A stretch of 64,000 bases of DNA from Glebionis coronaria (taxonomy: Eukaryota > Streptophyta > Magnoliopsida > Asterales > Asteraceae): assembly GCA_025667525.1 (NCBI GenBank), contig CM046877.1, positions 264,217,706-264,281,705 on the forward strand. Direction: 5' to 3'. This document shows, one piece after another, positions 41,301 to 53,964 of this stretch; positions within the stretch are counted from its first letter, which is position 1, and each line of letters begins with the position of its first letter. A program made the translations under genes and the position numbers. The notes beneath the pieces were generated by a model. That model saw nothing but the letters and a program-made list of their open reading frames with translations, had not been told where the DNA came from and made no database searches.

Positions 41301-42447
41301 TTAGTTCATGGGAAACGTGGTGAGGGATGGGATCATCTCATGAGAGATGTCCTCACCAAAGTACTGCTTCAAACGCTGTCCATTCACCTTGAAATTGGGC
41401 CCATTTGCTGAGAAAGCTCAATGGTCCCATATGGAAAGACTTTGGCGATGGTGAATGGACCAGACCAGCGGCTCTTTAACTTGCCCGAGAAGATCTTCAA
41501 CCGAGAGTTAAAAAGTAAGACTTGATCACCAACGTGGAACTCTTGGTTCTTAATTCTTGCATCATGGATGATCTTGGTCTTCTCTTTGTAGATCAGTGAG
41601 TTCTCGTAAGCTTCATTCCTCAGTTTATTTAGCTCGTTGAGTTGAATCTTGCGAAGATCACCGGCTTTGTTGATGTCGAAGTTAGCCCACTTCAAGGCCC
41701 AGTACGCCTTGTGTTCCAGCTTGATGGGGAGGTGGCATGCTTTCCCGTACACAAGACGATAAGGTGTACAACCGATCGGCGTCTTATAAGCAGTACGGAA
41801 AGCCCACAAAGCATCATCTAATTTATCGGCCCACGCGGCACGATGCTCTCCCACAGTACGTTCCATAATTCGCTTCAATCCACAGCTGGAAATCTCGGCT
41901 TGACCAGTGGTTTGGGGATGATAGGCGGTGGAAAGACGATGATTAACACCATACTTAGCCATGACTCTTGCAAATTGATCATGGCACGAGGAACACCGAA
42001 TCGAGCAAAAAGTTGCTTCAAAAAGTTCACAACCACCCTCGCATCGTTCGTAGGGAGAGCCTTAGCTTCAACCCATTTAGAAACGTAGTCAACGGCTACG
42101 AGGATGTACTTGTTCCCTTTAGATGATGGAAATGGCCCCATAAAGTCGATGCCCCATACATCAAAGATTTCACATTCTTGTATGAAATTTTGAGGCATCT
42201 CATCTTTATGTGTGATCTTTCCTTGTCTTTGGCAAGCATCACAATGTTTAACCATGTCGTGAGCGTCACGATAAATGGTAGGCCAATAGAATCCAGAGTC
42301 GAATAATTTCTTCGCGGTGTAATTGGGACCAAAGTGACCACCAGTGGGTCCTTTATGGCAAGCATCAAGGATTTGTACCGCTGCCGGCACATCAACACAT
42401 CGACGAATAATCAGATCAGCACATTGTTTGAAAAGGTAAGGGTCGTC
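41301..42447 (-). pseudogene. G3 integrase
   Basis: The zinc domain ends in CDACQRQG and the first catalytic Asp is in [10 protein letters not shown]. After PRAMI the sequence jumps to the region that normally follows the second catalytic Asp: about 30 bp that should carry the SDRGTHF-type motif are missing and the frame shifts near 41962. The third residue (GQAE) remains. Downstream words FRTAYKTPIG and the C-terminal NGQRLKQYF are typical of Athila integrases. A further frameshift lies near 41390, and the coding remnant ends at TAA 41301-41303. The enzyme would be dead. Confidence 0.85.
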
Positions 42448-43133
42448 CTAGAAATAATGTTCAATATCTTTAAAGAACTTTTTCTTTTGTTTGGACGTGA
42501 GCCCTTCCTTGAGAATCCCACCCGCTAAGTAATTTGCAATGTCCGCAAACCACGGGGTGTCATCGAGACTTGGATTGATAGACATTAAGGCCTCAAGGGG
42601 AAAAGAATCATTGATCTCGTTGTTCGGATGATCCCCTTGATAAGGATCCTCAAGTCTACTGAGATGATCCGCGGCTAGGTTTTCAGCTCCCTTTTTGTCA
42701 CGAATTTCAATGTTGAATTCTTGAAGGAGCAAAACCCAACGAAGAAGTCTTGGCTTAGAATCTTGCTTAGTCGTCAAGTACTTCAACGCGGAATGATCGG
42801 TATACACAATGGTGGTAGAAAGGACAAGATAGGGGCGAAATTTTTCAAAAGCATACACTACAGCTAAAAGCTCTTTTTCGATAGTGGTATAATGCAATTG
42901 AGCCCCCGTCATTGTCTTGCTATCATAGTGGATTGGTTGGAAGTGTTTGTTCACTCTTTGGCCCAAAACCGCTCAAATAGCAAAGTCGCTAGCATCACAC
43001 ATCAACTCAAAAGGTAGCTCCCAATTAGGGGTAACCAAGACCGGTGCCTTAGTTAGCTTATCCTTAAGAAGATTGAAGGATTCAAGACACTCTTTGGAAA
43101 AGATGAAAGGGGTATCTTTTTCCAAGAGGTGGG
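42448..43133 (-). pseudogene. G3 RNase H
   Basis: It carries the CDASDFAI and [10 protein letters not shown] motifs of Gypsy RNase H and an HLSRLEDP end. A TGA near 42972 interrupts the domain after DFAI, and a TAG near 42448, where Trp is usual, separates it from integrase. Confidence 0.82.
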
Positions 43134-44060
43134 TCATCGGGCGAGTGATTTTAGAAAAATCTTGAATGAATCGACGATAGAAGCCCGATGACCGAGGAAA
43201 CTTCTCACACCCTTCACGGTTGAAGGTGGAGGCAATTTTGCAATAACATCGACTTTAGCACGGTCCACTTCAAGACCGGCTTTGGAGATTTTGTGTCCTA
43301 GCACGATGCCTTCTTTCACCATGAAATGGCATTTTTCCCAATTTAGAACAAGGCGAGTGTCTTCACACCGCTTAAGCATACGTTCTAAATTGGCAAGGCA
43401 AGCAGAGAAAGAATCGCCATAAACCGAGAAATCATCCATGAAGACTTCCATAGTTTCTTCAACCATGTCATGAAAGATAGCCATCATACACCTTTGAAAT
43501 GTCCCAGGAGCATTGCATAAGCCGAAAGGCATTCTTTTGTAGGCAAATGTTCCATAAGGACAAGTGAATGTGGTTTTCTCTTGGTCTTTGGGATCGATAT
43601 GTATTTGAAAATACCCGAAGAAACCGTCCAAAAAGCAGTAATAGTCGTTACCCGCTAGACGTTCAAGCATTTGGTCCATGAAAGGAAGGGGAAAATGATC
43701 CTTTCTCGTAGCATCACTGAGTTTGCGATAGTCTATACAAACTCTCCACCCTGTAACGAGACGAGTAGGAATCAACTCGTTGTTTTCATTGGGAACAACG
43801 GTGATTCCGCCCTTCTTAGGCACACAATCGACGGGACTAACCCATGGTGAATCCGAGATAGGATAGATCATTCCCGCATCAAGAAGTTTGATAACCTCTT
43901 TTTTGATTACGTCATGGATCTTAGGATTCACCCTTCGTTGGCTTTGAATAGTGGGTTTAAAGTCGTCCTCCATGAGAATTTTATGTGTGCAAAAGTGAGG
44001 ATCAATTCCACGAATATCAGAGATTTTCCATGCAATAGCTTTCTTGTGATTCTTCAGCAC
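43134..44060 (-). pseudogene. G3 reverse transcriptase
   Basis: The RT frame includes PKKGGITVV, RVCIDYRKLSDATRKDHFPL, MPFGLCNAPGTFQRCM and the catalytic FMDD in VFMDDFSVYG, all typical of Athila. A one-base frameshift near 43190, just after VRSFLGH, ends it early. RT itself looks otherwise whole. Confidence 0.87.
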
Positions 44061-45365
44061 GGCAATAAGTCGGGATTTTTCTTCTTGTTTCAGGTCCTTA
44101 GCGATGATGACCGGTAACTTCTTGTTGTCTTCAAGGAAAACGTACTCGAGATGAGAAGGTAGGTCCTTAAGCTCTAGATCCGGATAAATTTTCGATGGAC
44201 GGCGTAGTCAACTTCGAATCATCAGTAGAGATAGCCTTGGGAGACTGTGGAGAAATATGGTCCTCATTGAGAAGTTTCTCAATGGTACGAATGTCTTCAT
44301 CCCAATCGGTGAGAGAATCATCATACTTAAGATCGAGAGGACCCAAACTAGCTTCAAAATCATCCAAGTCACTTTCTCCAAAAGGAGTCAATGACGGAGC
44401 AATTGAGGCAACGGTCTCAACGATGGGTAGAGAAGAAGAACCACTTTTACAAGCGTCTTTGAAATGTTCTTCACAAGCCTCATCAAGAACATCAATGAAA
44501 TTAACACTCTCGTTGTCTGAAGGCTGCTTAGAAAGTTTACCCATGTTGAAGACGATTTTATCGTCACCAACTCTCACGATTAATTCGCCAGCGGCTACAT
44601 CGATGAGAGTGCGACCGGTCCTCAGGAATGGACGTCCAACGATTAATGGAACACGGGGGTCCATCTCGTAGTCAACGACAACAAAATCCGCCCGGAAGGT
44701 GAATTTGTCGACACCAACGAAGACGTCTTCGGCTATCCCCACTGGATAAGAAACCGTACGGTTAGCTAATTCCAAAGTCATTCGTGTGGGGACTAGCTCG
44801 GGGAGAGATAATTGCTTCCAAACACTTAATGGCATTAAGTTAATACTAACACCTAGATCAGCTAGGGCCATGAAATTCTCTACTCCCGGGAAGTTGCAAG
44901 GAATCAAGAAACGACCCGGATCACCAAGTTTGGTTGGTAATTTCCTTAAGAGCACTGCGAAGCAGTTCTCATTAAGTTGGGTCTGAGCAATGTCAAGAAG
45001 CTTCTCCTTATCACTGAGAAGATCCTTAAACATTTTAGCATATTTGGGCATGTGAGCGAGAGTCTCAGCAAAGGAGATATTTAAATTCAGTTGTTTGAAC
45101 ATTTTAAGAAAGTTCGAAACCTGAATATCATCCTTGTTCTATAATTTCTCTTTCCTTAACCTCGAAGGATAAGGTATATTGGGTTGAGATGAAGGCTTTG
45201 GGATAGAATTCGCGCTCACATCCTTGGGTGGTGGAGGGGTAGAAGTAGAAGGTGGTGGAATTGGAGAAGTAGAAGTTGTAGGAATAGAAAATGGAGGATT
45301 CGGAGAAGGAGACTCGTTTTCCTTTGTCACAATCACCGGTGTAGGTGTAGGAAGCTCGGGTTCCT
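44061..45365 (-). pseudogene. G3 protease and linker
   Basis: The protease (44167-45102) has its catalytic Asp in ALADLGVSINLMP (Val where Ala is usual), then IVGRPFLRTGRTLID. An acidic linker toward RT ends in a stop near 44167. A Pro/Ser-rich Gag-protease linker at 45128-45365 lies in a shifted frame. Confidence 0.8.
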
Positions 45366-46895
45366 TTAAACCCTTCCACTACGAGTGGTGATTGCTTTCA
45401 TCTCCCCTCTTGGATTATCAACGGTGTTACTCGGAAGAGACCCCGATCCAGAGGCTTGATTACTAGGGAAAAAACTAGCCATCATGTTCCTCAAGTCATT
45501 CGTTTGACTTGCCAAAGTGTTTCGCATATCAGCTCGAAGACCATTCCCTTGCTTCACCATATCTGCTTTCATGTTGGCCATTTCCCGCTGAAGATTTTGC
45601 ACGATCACATCGTTAGTCCTCATGTAGGTTTCAACATCTTGGTGTAAGGCTGTGGGTTGGTTGAGAGGAGGAGCATGGTAGGCGGGTGGTTGATAAGCAG
45701 GTTGTTGGTAAACTTGGTTGTTTCTTTGAGGTGGATATGGGTTTCTTTGGTTTTGATATGGAGTTGGAGCACGTGGTTGTTTTTGATTGTTGCGATTGAG
45801 GTTGTTTGGGTTTTGTGGGGGAAAACCGGGTGGTGAAAGAAAGTTGTTTGAGCGATAGCTGAGCAAGTTGCGGTCACCTTGGGGACGTGCTTGATAGCCT
45901 CCTCTAGCATAGGTACCGTTGGCGGCATACACATTTTCCGGATTGCCGTGAGTCAAAGGACAATCGGTGTATGAGTGAGATCCCCCGCATATATCACAAG
46001 ATTGAGTCATAGCATTGGCGTGGGCAGTGATAGCTTAAGTATTGTTGGCGGCTTGGAGAGCAAGTGATTCAACAAGCGAAGTAAGCTTATCAAGTCTCTT
46101 GTCGCTCTCATTAGTGCTATCACTAGCCACATTGGTCCAAACACTCTTGGTTTGAACTCTAGACTTGTTCTCAATAATATCCCAAGCGGCATTAGAAGAC
46201 TTAACCAAAAGATTACCCCCCGAAGCACTATTTAGTGAATCTTGGTCATTCATGCTTAAACCATTGTAAAAAGCATTGATTTGGTGCACTTTGGTAAAAC
46301 CATGTTGTGGGCACTTTCTTAAAAGTTATTTAAAACGGTCCCAAGATTCACTAAAAGTCTCATCGTACTTTTGTTCAAAAGTAATGATTTCATTCCGCAA
46401 AGCGGTAGTACGAGAGGGTGGGAAAAAGTAGTTTATCAATTTGGTCTCTAAGTCCGTCCACGTAAGAATACTTTGTGGCGGTTCCTTATCAAGCCAATGT
46501 CGGGCTTGTAAGGATAAAGGAAAAAGTTGCAAGCGGATTACCTCTTGTGAAACCCCATTGAATTTGACCGTATTCGTGAGATGAAGAAACCTTTTGATGT
46601 GGTCATGAGGATCATCAATGGTACGCCCCAAGAATGGTTGAGCAGAGACCATCTGAATAAAGTCGGATTTGAGCTCAAAGTTGTTGGCTCCAATCGCGGG
46701 TATGACAATAGCATCGTGGTTGCCCTCTACATGTGCTTGCAAAAGTTCGATCATAGGGCGATTGTCCGGTAGAGGTTCATTGTTGTTATTATTCATGTTG
46801 TTTTGAGGTGGATTATTATTGTTGTTGTGTACACCGGCCATGTCTAAGTTATCGAGAGTCTCGGGCTCTTGATAAGACATTGATCGAGTGCGCAT
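45366..46895 (-). pseudogene. G3 Gag
   Basis: ATG 46895 starts MRTRSMSYQ, close to the G1 start. The Gag domain has IVIPAIGANNFELKSDFI and LINYFFPPSRTT. The zinc knuckle is CX2CX3HX4C (CDICGGSHSYTDC), the Athila form. In-frame TAA codons at 46326 and 46035 break the frame. A Gln/Pro/Asn-rich segment follows the knuckle. Confidence 0.85.
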
Positions 46896-47086
46896 ACACC
46901 TGCAAAAGAACTAACAAAGCAAGAAATATTTTTGGTTTTTTATGTTTTTTAATTTTTTTGTATTTTTGAAAATTTTATATTTTTTAGGATTTTTAAAATT
47001 TTTAAAGCAAGGAAAATAACGTTCAAAGATGAACGGATCCCAAAATACAACGCGTCTCTCACTAAAAACCTTAATCATAACGAAAA
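46896..47086 (-). other. G3 5' leader
   Basis: A short AT-rich leader separates the primer site from the gag ATG. No other signal was seen. Confidence 0.55.
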
Positions 47087-47104
47087 GAGCCGGCAACAGC
47101 GCCA
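47087..47104 (-). other. G3 primer binding site
   Basis: TGGCGCTGTTGCCGGCTC on the minus strand is a diverged form of the Athila/Tat primer site seen in G1. Confidence 0.75.
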
Positions 47105-48769
47105 TTTAATACGTGGTATTTCCAAGTATCAAAGTTCGTTGTTTCCGAATCTCTTCGAATTGACTATTGGTAGAAAGTGTGACTCAATTGTTCTTGGTGG
47201 AAGATAAATGGTTTGGTTGATTATCTATTTTAAACTAATGGCAAATATGTAAATGTCGTTGAGTAAAATAAGAGCTTTAAAAGATTAAACCAAAAGGACG
47301 AGTTAAAAATAAATGCTAAAAACTTAAAGACAAAATTAGAAAATTACTTGAACACTTAATAAATCTAAAACTTGGAAACTTTGTAAAAACAAGAAACTCA
47401 TCCAATCGGAATGCCAAATCTGAATCTGATCGGAATGTTGGTCGGAAAGTCTGATCGGAATACAGAAAAAGAAGGCAGTCGGAATATGGGAATAAGGAGC
47501 TATCGGAATCTGTTAAGCTGATGCAGTCGGAATAATCGAAAACTGGAAGCTATCGTAATAAGTCAAAACCAGGTCCAATCGGAATGTGTCTCAAATAATC
47601 CCACAGTCGGAATGATGAAACCTTAATCCGATCAAGGTGATCGGAATACAGATGATCAAATCAGAATGTTTAAAACCCCTTTCCAATCTAGTGATCGGAA
47701 TAAAGAGGGCCAATCGGAAAGCCTAATCGGAAAAGGGTTTACCCTTTTCCGATTAATTTGGGATTCGAAAATAAGCAAAGTGATAAGCTATTTTGATAAG
47801 CTAACACCAAAACTTGAACGAATCTATAGTAAAATAGACTAAATAAGCATGAATAACAACTTATCCAACTTACAATAAGCAATCTTTTAAATCAAACCAT
47901 AAAAAGATGGAACTTTTTAAGAAAACTTTTAAAAAGCAAATAAGCTAAACATACAAATAAGACAATAAGCACAAAGATCTTAAAGCTTAATCGTTTGAAA
48001 GCAAGTATTAATAAAAAGATTAACTTTTAAAGCACGAAAACATCCAGATCAACACGGGTCAAATATATTTCGCACCAAAAGTAAACTAAAATCAAGAAAG
48101 GTAGAAAGAGATTGATGAACAAAAAGCTTAAACTTAAACTTGATTAATGAAATCCAAATACAAAAGGTTTAATCTTGAAAGATTAAAAGAAAGAAAAGAT
48201 GAAAACTTAGTGAGAGAAATATTGGAACTTTCTCTCTCTAAAAACTAGAGAGAAAAAATGAAAATGAAACTAACTACTAAAAACTAACCAACCCTCCTAA
48301 TGTGTATTAGGAGGGCATTTATTGGGAAAATGGGAAGGTGTGCATGTGTTGCCTCTTCTTTCTTTCTTCTCGACTCGATTTAAATCCTTTGTCTTTCTCG
48401 ACGTCGCCCCGGGATTTGTCGATGTATATTGAACTTGTCTTGTAATTTTCTTCTTCAATTAGACTTAAGTTCTTCGACTTCATTAAACTTCCGTCTTTAG
48501 ACTTTTTCTTCGATAAATCTTCAGAACAGGCCTTGGACTTCCGTTATTTTTGCACTCTTGATCTTTTGACTTCGTCTTTTCTTGTTTTCTTCGATAAAAG
48601 CCCGTGAAAGCCCGTGTTTTCTTCCTTTTTCATCATTTGGTCCTAAAACACAATAAAACACAAACCACGCATAATTCCGACTTTTACGACATAAAATACA
48701 CGTTTTGGTCTTGTTATTATTGGAAATAAGTGGTAAAAGGATAAGTGTTTTCACACTTATTAATCATCA
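47105..48769 (-). repeat. G3 5' LTR (about 1.66 kb)
   Basis: On the minus strand the start is taken as TGATGATTAATAAG at 48769, by analogy with TGATGAG in G1; a start at 48755 (TGTGAAAAC) is also possible. The other end is uncertain between 47105 and 47114. A perfect hairpin ATAAGTGT-GAAA-ACACTTAT (48741-48760) sits at the LTR start. A CCCTCCTAAT/ATTAGGAGGG hairpin lies at 48292-48315. About 13 dispersed TCGGAA words lie at 47400-47760. Confidence 0.7.
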
Positions 48770-49071
48770 AGATGCAAAGCTTCGCGAACCAAAGCTTCAG
48801 TAACCACCCATGTGCGCCCATGAACAATAGATGATAATGTAGTCACTCTATTAACTGTTGAGGAACTAACATTGTTCCAAAACTGTTTAATATGTGTGAC
48901 AGGAATGAGTGGAGCATGAGAAAGAGCATACCTAATTGGGGATGCATTCAAATACGCCACCATTTGTGTGTATTGGGGAAACAGAGTATCATCAGCTTCA
49001 AGATATGCTACCATATTGTGTTGACTCCTGAACCCCAATTCCAAATCACTTGGTTTAAATTTTGGTGCCAT
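48770..49071 (-). pseudogene. Accessory ORF downstream of Copia D pol, truncated
   Basis: ATG 49071 opens about 100 codons before the G3 LTR. The pattern NMVAYLE, FLNASPIRYALS-like, IKQFWN, VVTEALVREALHL resembles the start of an ORF I remember downstream of Copia pol genes in Asteraceae, sometimes mislabelled as xylulose kinase. Function is unknown. The rest of the ORF would lie left of G3, outside the window. The recognition is from memory and needs a search. Confidence 0.6.
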
Positions 49072-50322
49072 TGTTGAAAGCTGTTTGAATGATTGATAAA
49101 GATGAAGTTATAGGAGAAAATATTGTTAGACAAGAATGATAGGTACCCTGTTTAAAATAGGAGCCAAATATATAGGAGAGAAACAAGCATATGATTGGTC
49201 AAAAATTAGGCAACTATTTTCAAAATACAATCATGAAAATATTGAAAAGAAATAAGTTTATCTCATGCATTAAATGAAAGTTATCTGCTCCCAAAATTAC
49301 GGCCCAAAAATATGTCAAAAGGTAACAACTGGGTAGGTCCCATTGAGTGTCAACGGTAAAAAATAACCCATCAACGCCCAACGGCTATATTCTTGTCAAC
49401 GTTTGCCAAAGCCATATCAGCGTCTAAATTGGTCACAACAACGCTTGGAAAAATACTTGTCAGCGTCCAAAAATAAAAATATTTAAAAATGAAAAATGAC
49501 CTTAACAAAGTAATTTATCCTAGAGAAGATAACCTATAAGTTGATAATTATTATAGGGCGGCAAGCACTGTCCAGTTATGCACACTTTCTTATGCAAGAT
49601 AGACATAACAGTCCTCTAGTGTCCCTTGCTAACCAAAACTCTTAACAACTAAGTTACCTTATAAATTCCTTGTTACTCCTAGGTAAAACCCATGATAAAA
49701 TCATTCCCAAGTCTCCCAACAGACCACAACCAATTCTAGGCCAAAATTGTCTTGGCAGCATGCATAGTATATCAACTTTGCATGCTATAGTGCCTCATGA
49801 TTTAGTAAAACTAACTCATACTCACCTGTGGACACAATCTAGAATTGTGATAAGAGTATCATAAGGATACCCAAAAGTCCTAAAGGTTCCTAAAACCTCC
49901 CCTTAAATTATGATACATATGTTGCCAAAAATATGCAAGAACATAAAAAAATTTATGTCAAGATAGGAATAGAAAATTCCAACCATCATCCATAAATAAA
50001 AACATGCTCAAATGCTTCTCCAATGATCCATAAGCAACTCTGTATCCAATGGTATAATGCTAACACCACCTGCACATTTAGATTGGAAACCACAAAACTA
50101 ACATTGTTGCTGACAACGCCCCGATAACGCTTGTCAGCATTAAGAAAAGCTTTGTCAGCGTTAGACAAATATATTGCTAACAACGTCACAATAACACTTA
50201 TCAGCGTTAAAGCAACCTTTGTTAGTGTTAGAAAAATATAGTGGAAAATCTAAATTCTCAAAAAGACCAATAACAAAGCATTATCTTGTACATACTTTTA
50301 CAAAAAGACTCCAAAACACATA
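49072..50322 (-). other. Copia D spacer between pol and accessory ORF
   Basis: No credible gene. The word GTCAACG or GTCAGCG occurs about a dozen times (49350-49470 and 50105-50225), matching words in the coding region of the same element. Confidence 0.6.
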
Positions 50323-52308
50323 TTATGTGAGATTGATCATTCCAATACTTGTTACCAAGTATTGAAACCTTCCAGTATCAAAAGGTTTAGTTAGTAAATC
50401 TGACACATTTTCTTCTGTGTCAACCCTATCTGGTTGTATTAAACCCTTTTCAAAATAATCTCTTATAAAATGGTGTCTAGTTTCTATGTGTTTGGTTTTA
50501 GAATGATGTACAGGATTCTTAATAATGCATAAAGTGCTGTTATTGTCAACAAATATCTTGGTATGCATGAAATTATACCCATAGTCCAACAGCTGGTTCT
50601 GAATCCACAAAACTTGTCCACAACAAGCAGCTGCAGCCACATACTCTGCTTCAGTTGTAGAATTAGCCACCACTGTTTGTTTCTTGCATTGCCAAGATAT
50701 CAACATGCTCCCAAGAAACTGACATCCACCAGTTGTGGATTTTCTATCAAACTTATCACCTCCATAGTCACTGTTTGAATATGCAATAAGCTCCAAAGGT
50801 GAATCCTTTGGGTACCACAAGCCAAGACTAGGATAACATCTTAGGTACCTAAAGATTCTCTTGACAGCATAAAGGTGACATTCTTTGGGAGTCACTTGAT
50901 GGCGTGCACAAGCACACACAGCAAACATGATTTCAGGTCTAGAGGCTGTGAGATACATCAATGAACCAATCATTGATCTATAGTGCCTGACATCCACATC
51001 CTTTCCATCTCCAATCTTTCCCCAAGGGTGTTCTCTATCCATAGGAGTAGTAGCCCTCTTTTCATGTGGAGAAAAGCCAAACTTCTTCAAGATCTCTGCC
51101 ACATATTTATCCTGGTAGATGAAGATATCATCTTCTTTTTGCTGAACTTGTAACCCTAGAAAGAAGTTCATCTCCCCCATGGCACTCATCTTGAATTTGT
51201 TTGTCATAAGCTTGGAGAAATCCTCACTCGTCTTTGGATTGGTGGATCCAAAGATGATATCATCAACATAGACCTCAAGTAGAACATCCTTACCATTCTT
51301 CTTTGTAAACAATTTCTGATCTATGGGGCCCCTCTTGAACCCATTGTCCACCAAATAAGTGGATAATGTGCTATACCATGCTCTTGGGGCTTGATGAAGT
51401 CCATACATAGCCTTTTTGACTCTATACACCTTGCCTGGATTCTCTGGATCTTCAAAACCAGGAGGCTGCATGACATACACCTCCTCAACAATTGTTCCAT
51501 AGAGGAATGCACTCTTGACATCCATTTGATAGACAGTGAAGCCCATGCAGGATGAATAGGCTAGAAAGATCTTTATAGCTTCAATCCTTGCAACTGGTGC
51601 AAAGACCTCCTCATAGTCTATCCCCTCCTCTTGTGTATATCCCTGAGCCACTAATCTTGCCTTGTTTCTGACCACAATACCTCTTTCATCTCTCTTTTTT
51701 CTTAGAACCCATCTTGTCCCTGTAGGTCTGACATATCTGGGACAATCAACCAGCCCCCAAACATCCTGAATTGCAAACTGGTGAAGCTCATCCTGCATTG
51801 CTTCCACCCAACTTGGTTCTTTGAGAGCATCAAAGATCTTCTTGGGTTCCTGTTGTGACAGAAAACAGGCAAACAAACATGATTGCACAAGAGGGGTATC
51901 AACCTTCTTGTGTATATTGGCAATAAATCCACCAAGATTTTGACGAGATCTTCTAGTCTGAACAGGAGTCATGACGTCCCCAATGATCTGAGAGGGGGGA
52001 TGATTCTTCATAGTAGAAGTGAGAACTCCTCCTTCAAAAAGTCTGTTTTCCTCAATCTCATTCTCCATGTTGCCAATATCTTCTTCTTCAGACTCTCTTT
52101 CATCAATATGAGGATGAACCTCTTCATATAGATTGGAAGGTTCACCCTGTTCAAAAGTAGAAGAGAAAAGATGCGCAAAAGTTTTGTCAACGCCTGAACC
52201 TTGGTTGTCAGCGTTTGGGTTGTCAACGCCTGAATTGGTGTTGTCAACGTTTGAGCCATCAACGTCTGAATTTGTCCTGTCAGCGCTAGATTTTCCTTTG
52301 TCAGCGCC
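50323..52308 (-). pseudogene. Copia D RT and RNase H
   Basis: RT has [33 protein letters not shown] and catalytic YVDD; RNase H has the STTEAEY and VDNNSTL motifs and the [10 protein letters not shown] end. Two residues are unusual: SNSDYGG, where the first RNase H motif usually reads SDSD, and DNNS, where DSKS or DNKS is usual. A 40-residue Asp/Ser/Asn repeat made of xVDN and xADN units precedes RT (52180-52308). The frame is open from 52308, just after an in-frame TAA (52309-52311), to the stop near 50323. Confidence 0.85.
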
Positions 52309-53964
52309 TTAAGGACCATGCATGTTGATAACTGGTGATACTTGGGGACCACCATTATCCTTTCCAGCTGCAGCAGCAGCAGCAAAAGCATTTGTCCATA
52401 TGGGAATTGTAACATACTCTTGTATAAAAGATGACTTTTCTGCTTGTGATCTAACCTCTTCATTAACCTGTGTACCTGAAACATCAAAAACTTGTTCTTC
52501 CACAACATTTGAAGTTACCTTCACAATGTCTGGATTAGTGACAGGCATATAATTTAAAGTCCTAGATAGATGTTCCAAGTCAAACAACCAATTTGGACCA
52601 CTTTCAGGATCACTAGGTTTACTCTCTAAAAACCTAACATGTACTCTTTCAAGTATATGTTTTTCCTTTTTAAGATAAACCCTATATCCCTTGCTATGCA
52701 CTGAATACCCCATGAAATAGCCTTCATCACCTTTTGCACTAAATTTACCTAAGGCATCACTAGTATCAAGAACAACTACATGACAACCAAAAGGTTTAAG
52801 AAAACCAGTATTAGGTTTTCTTCCCCAAAGTAATTCATAAGGTGTTTTGTTCTATATCTTGTTGACCAATGCCCTATTTTGAACATAACATGATGTATTC
52901 ACAACCCCAGCCCAAAAAGCAATGGGAAAATGTGCATCAACCAACATGGTTCTGGCTGCTTCAATTAGGGTTCTATTCTTCCTCTCAGCAACCCCATTTT
53001 GCTGTGGGGTTCTGGCAACACTAAACTGCCTAGTAATACCTTTCCTAGCACAAAAATCATCTAAAAGTTTATTCCTAAACTCACCACCATTATCACTCCT
53101 AAGCATTTTAACTTCATTACCAGTCTTCTTCTCTATTTGAGTGATAAAGTCAATTAAAGTGTCAGTAGTGTCACTCTTCAAAGCTAAGAAGAAAGTCCAA
53201 GTAAACCTAGAAAAGTCATATGTGATAACAAAGAAGTATGATTTACCATTCAAAATCTCTATATTGGTTGGACCAAATAGGTCCATATGAAGCAAGTGAA
53301 GTGGTATAGTACTAGAGTGCACCTGTTTGGACTTGAATGAGACCTTGTGCTGCTTGCGTTTAAGACATGCAACACAAGAGTGGTCATTGTGGAAAGCCTT
53401 TTCACGCAAACCATCAACCAAGCCAAGTCTCACAAGCCTGTTTATATTCTTAAAGTTTATGTGCCCTAGTCTCTTGTGCCATAGATTACTTTCATCTACT
53501 GAAGCTTTAGCATAAAAACATGACATATTATTATTCATCCTAATCCCATTCAGATTCACATTATATATGTCTTTATGTCTAGGTGTTCTATAGTCAATAT
53601 ATTTCTCATCAGGGATCTTATAATCCTTGCTTAACACCATGCATTCAGTATCAGTAAACAGAACTTTATTTTTGTTATCACAAACTTGTGATACACTAAA
53701 AAGATTGTAATCAAGTTCCTTTACCAGAAATACGTTCTCAAAACGCAAGTTCTTGGTGAGAAGAGTTCCTTTGCCTGTGATAGTTCCATATCCGCCTCCA
53801 AAGTAAACCTTATCACCGTCCTTAATGGGAGTGAAGTTAGTTAAGTAATCTTCATTCCCTGTCATGTTCCTTGAGCATCTACTGTCCCAATATCCATAAT
53901 CATTGACCTGTTTTTGAATGCCATGCACATAAAGAAAACAAGTTAGTTTTCTTTGGGAACCCAA
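52309..53964 (-). pseudogene. Copia D protease and integrase
   Basis: The protease active site reads WDSRC where DSGC is required, so it is probably dead. The integrase zinc domain is LWHKRLGH with CVACLKRK. The core has HMDLFGP, LRSDNGGEF and QNGVAERKNRTL, so D, D and E are present. A TAG (52852-52854) lies in the GAG-pre/core linker and a TAA at 52309. Both are explained by one C-to-T change from a Gln codon. A frameshift separates this frame from gag near 53950. Confidence 0.85.

Larger units (their letters stand above)
40377..48769 (-). mobile_element. G3, Athila-like Gypsy element, decayed
   Basis: On the minus strand it has a 5' LTR (about 47105-48769), primer site (47087-47104), gag, protease, RT, RNase H and integrase (46895-41301), then a 3' non-coding region cut at 40377 by G2. 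The 3' LTR lies left of the window. Gag resembles that of G1. Stops and frameshifts occur in nearly every domain. The 5' LTR abuts the accessory ORF of Copia D, so G3 is inserted in D. Confidence 0.82.
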
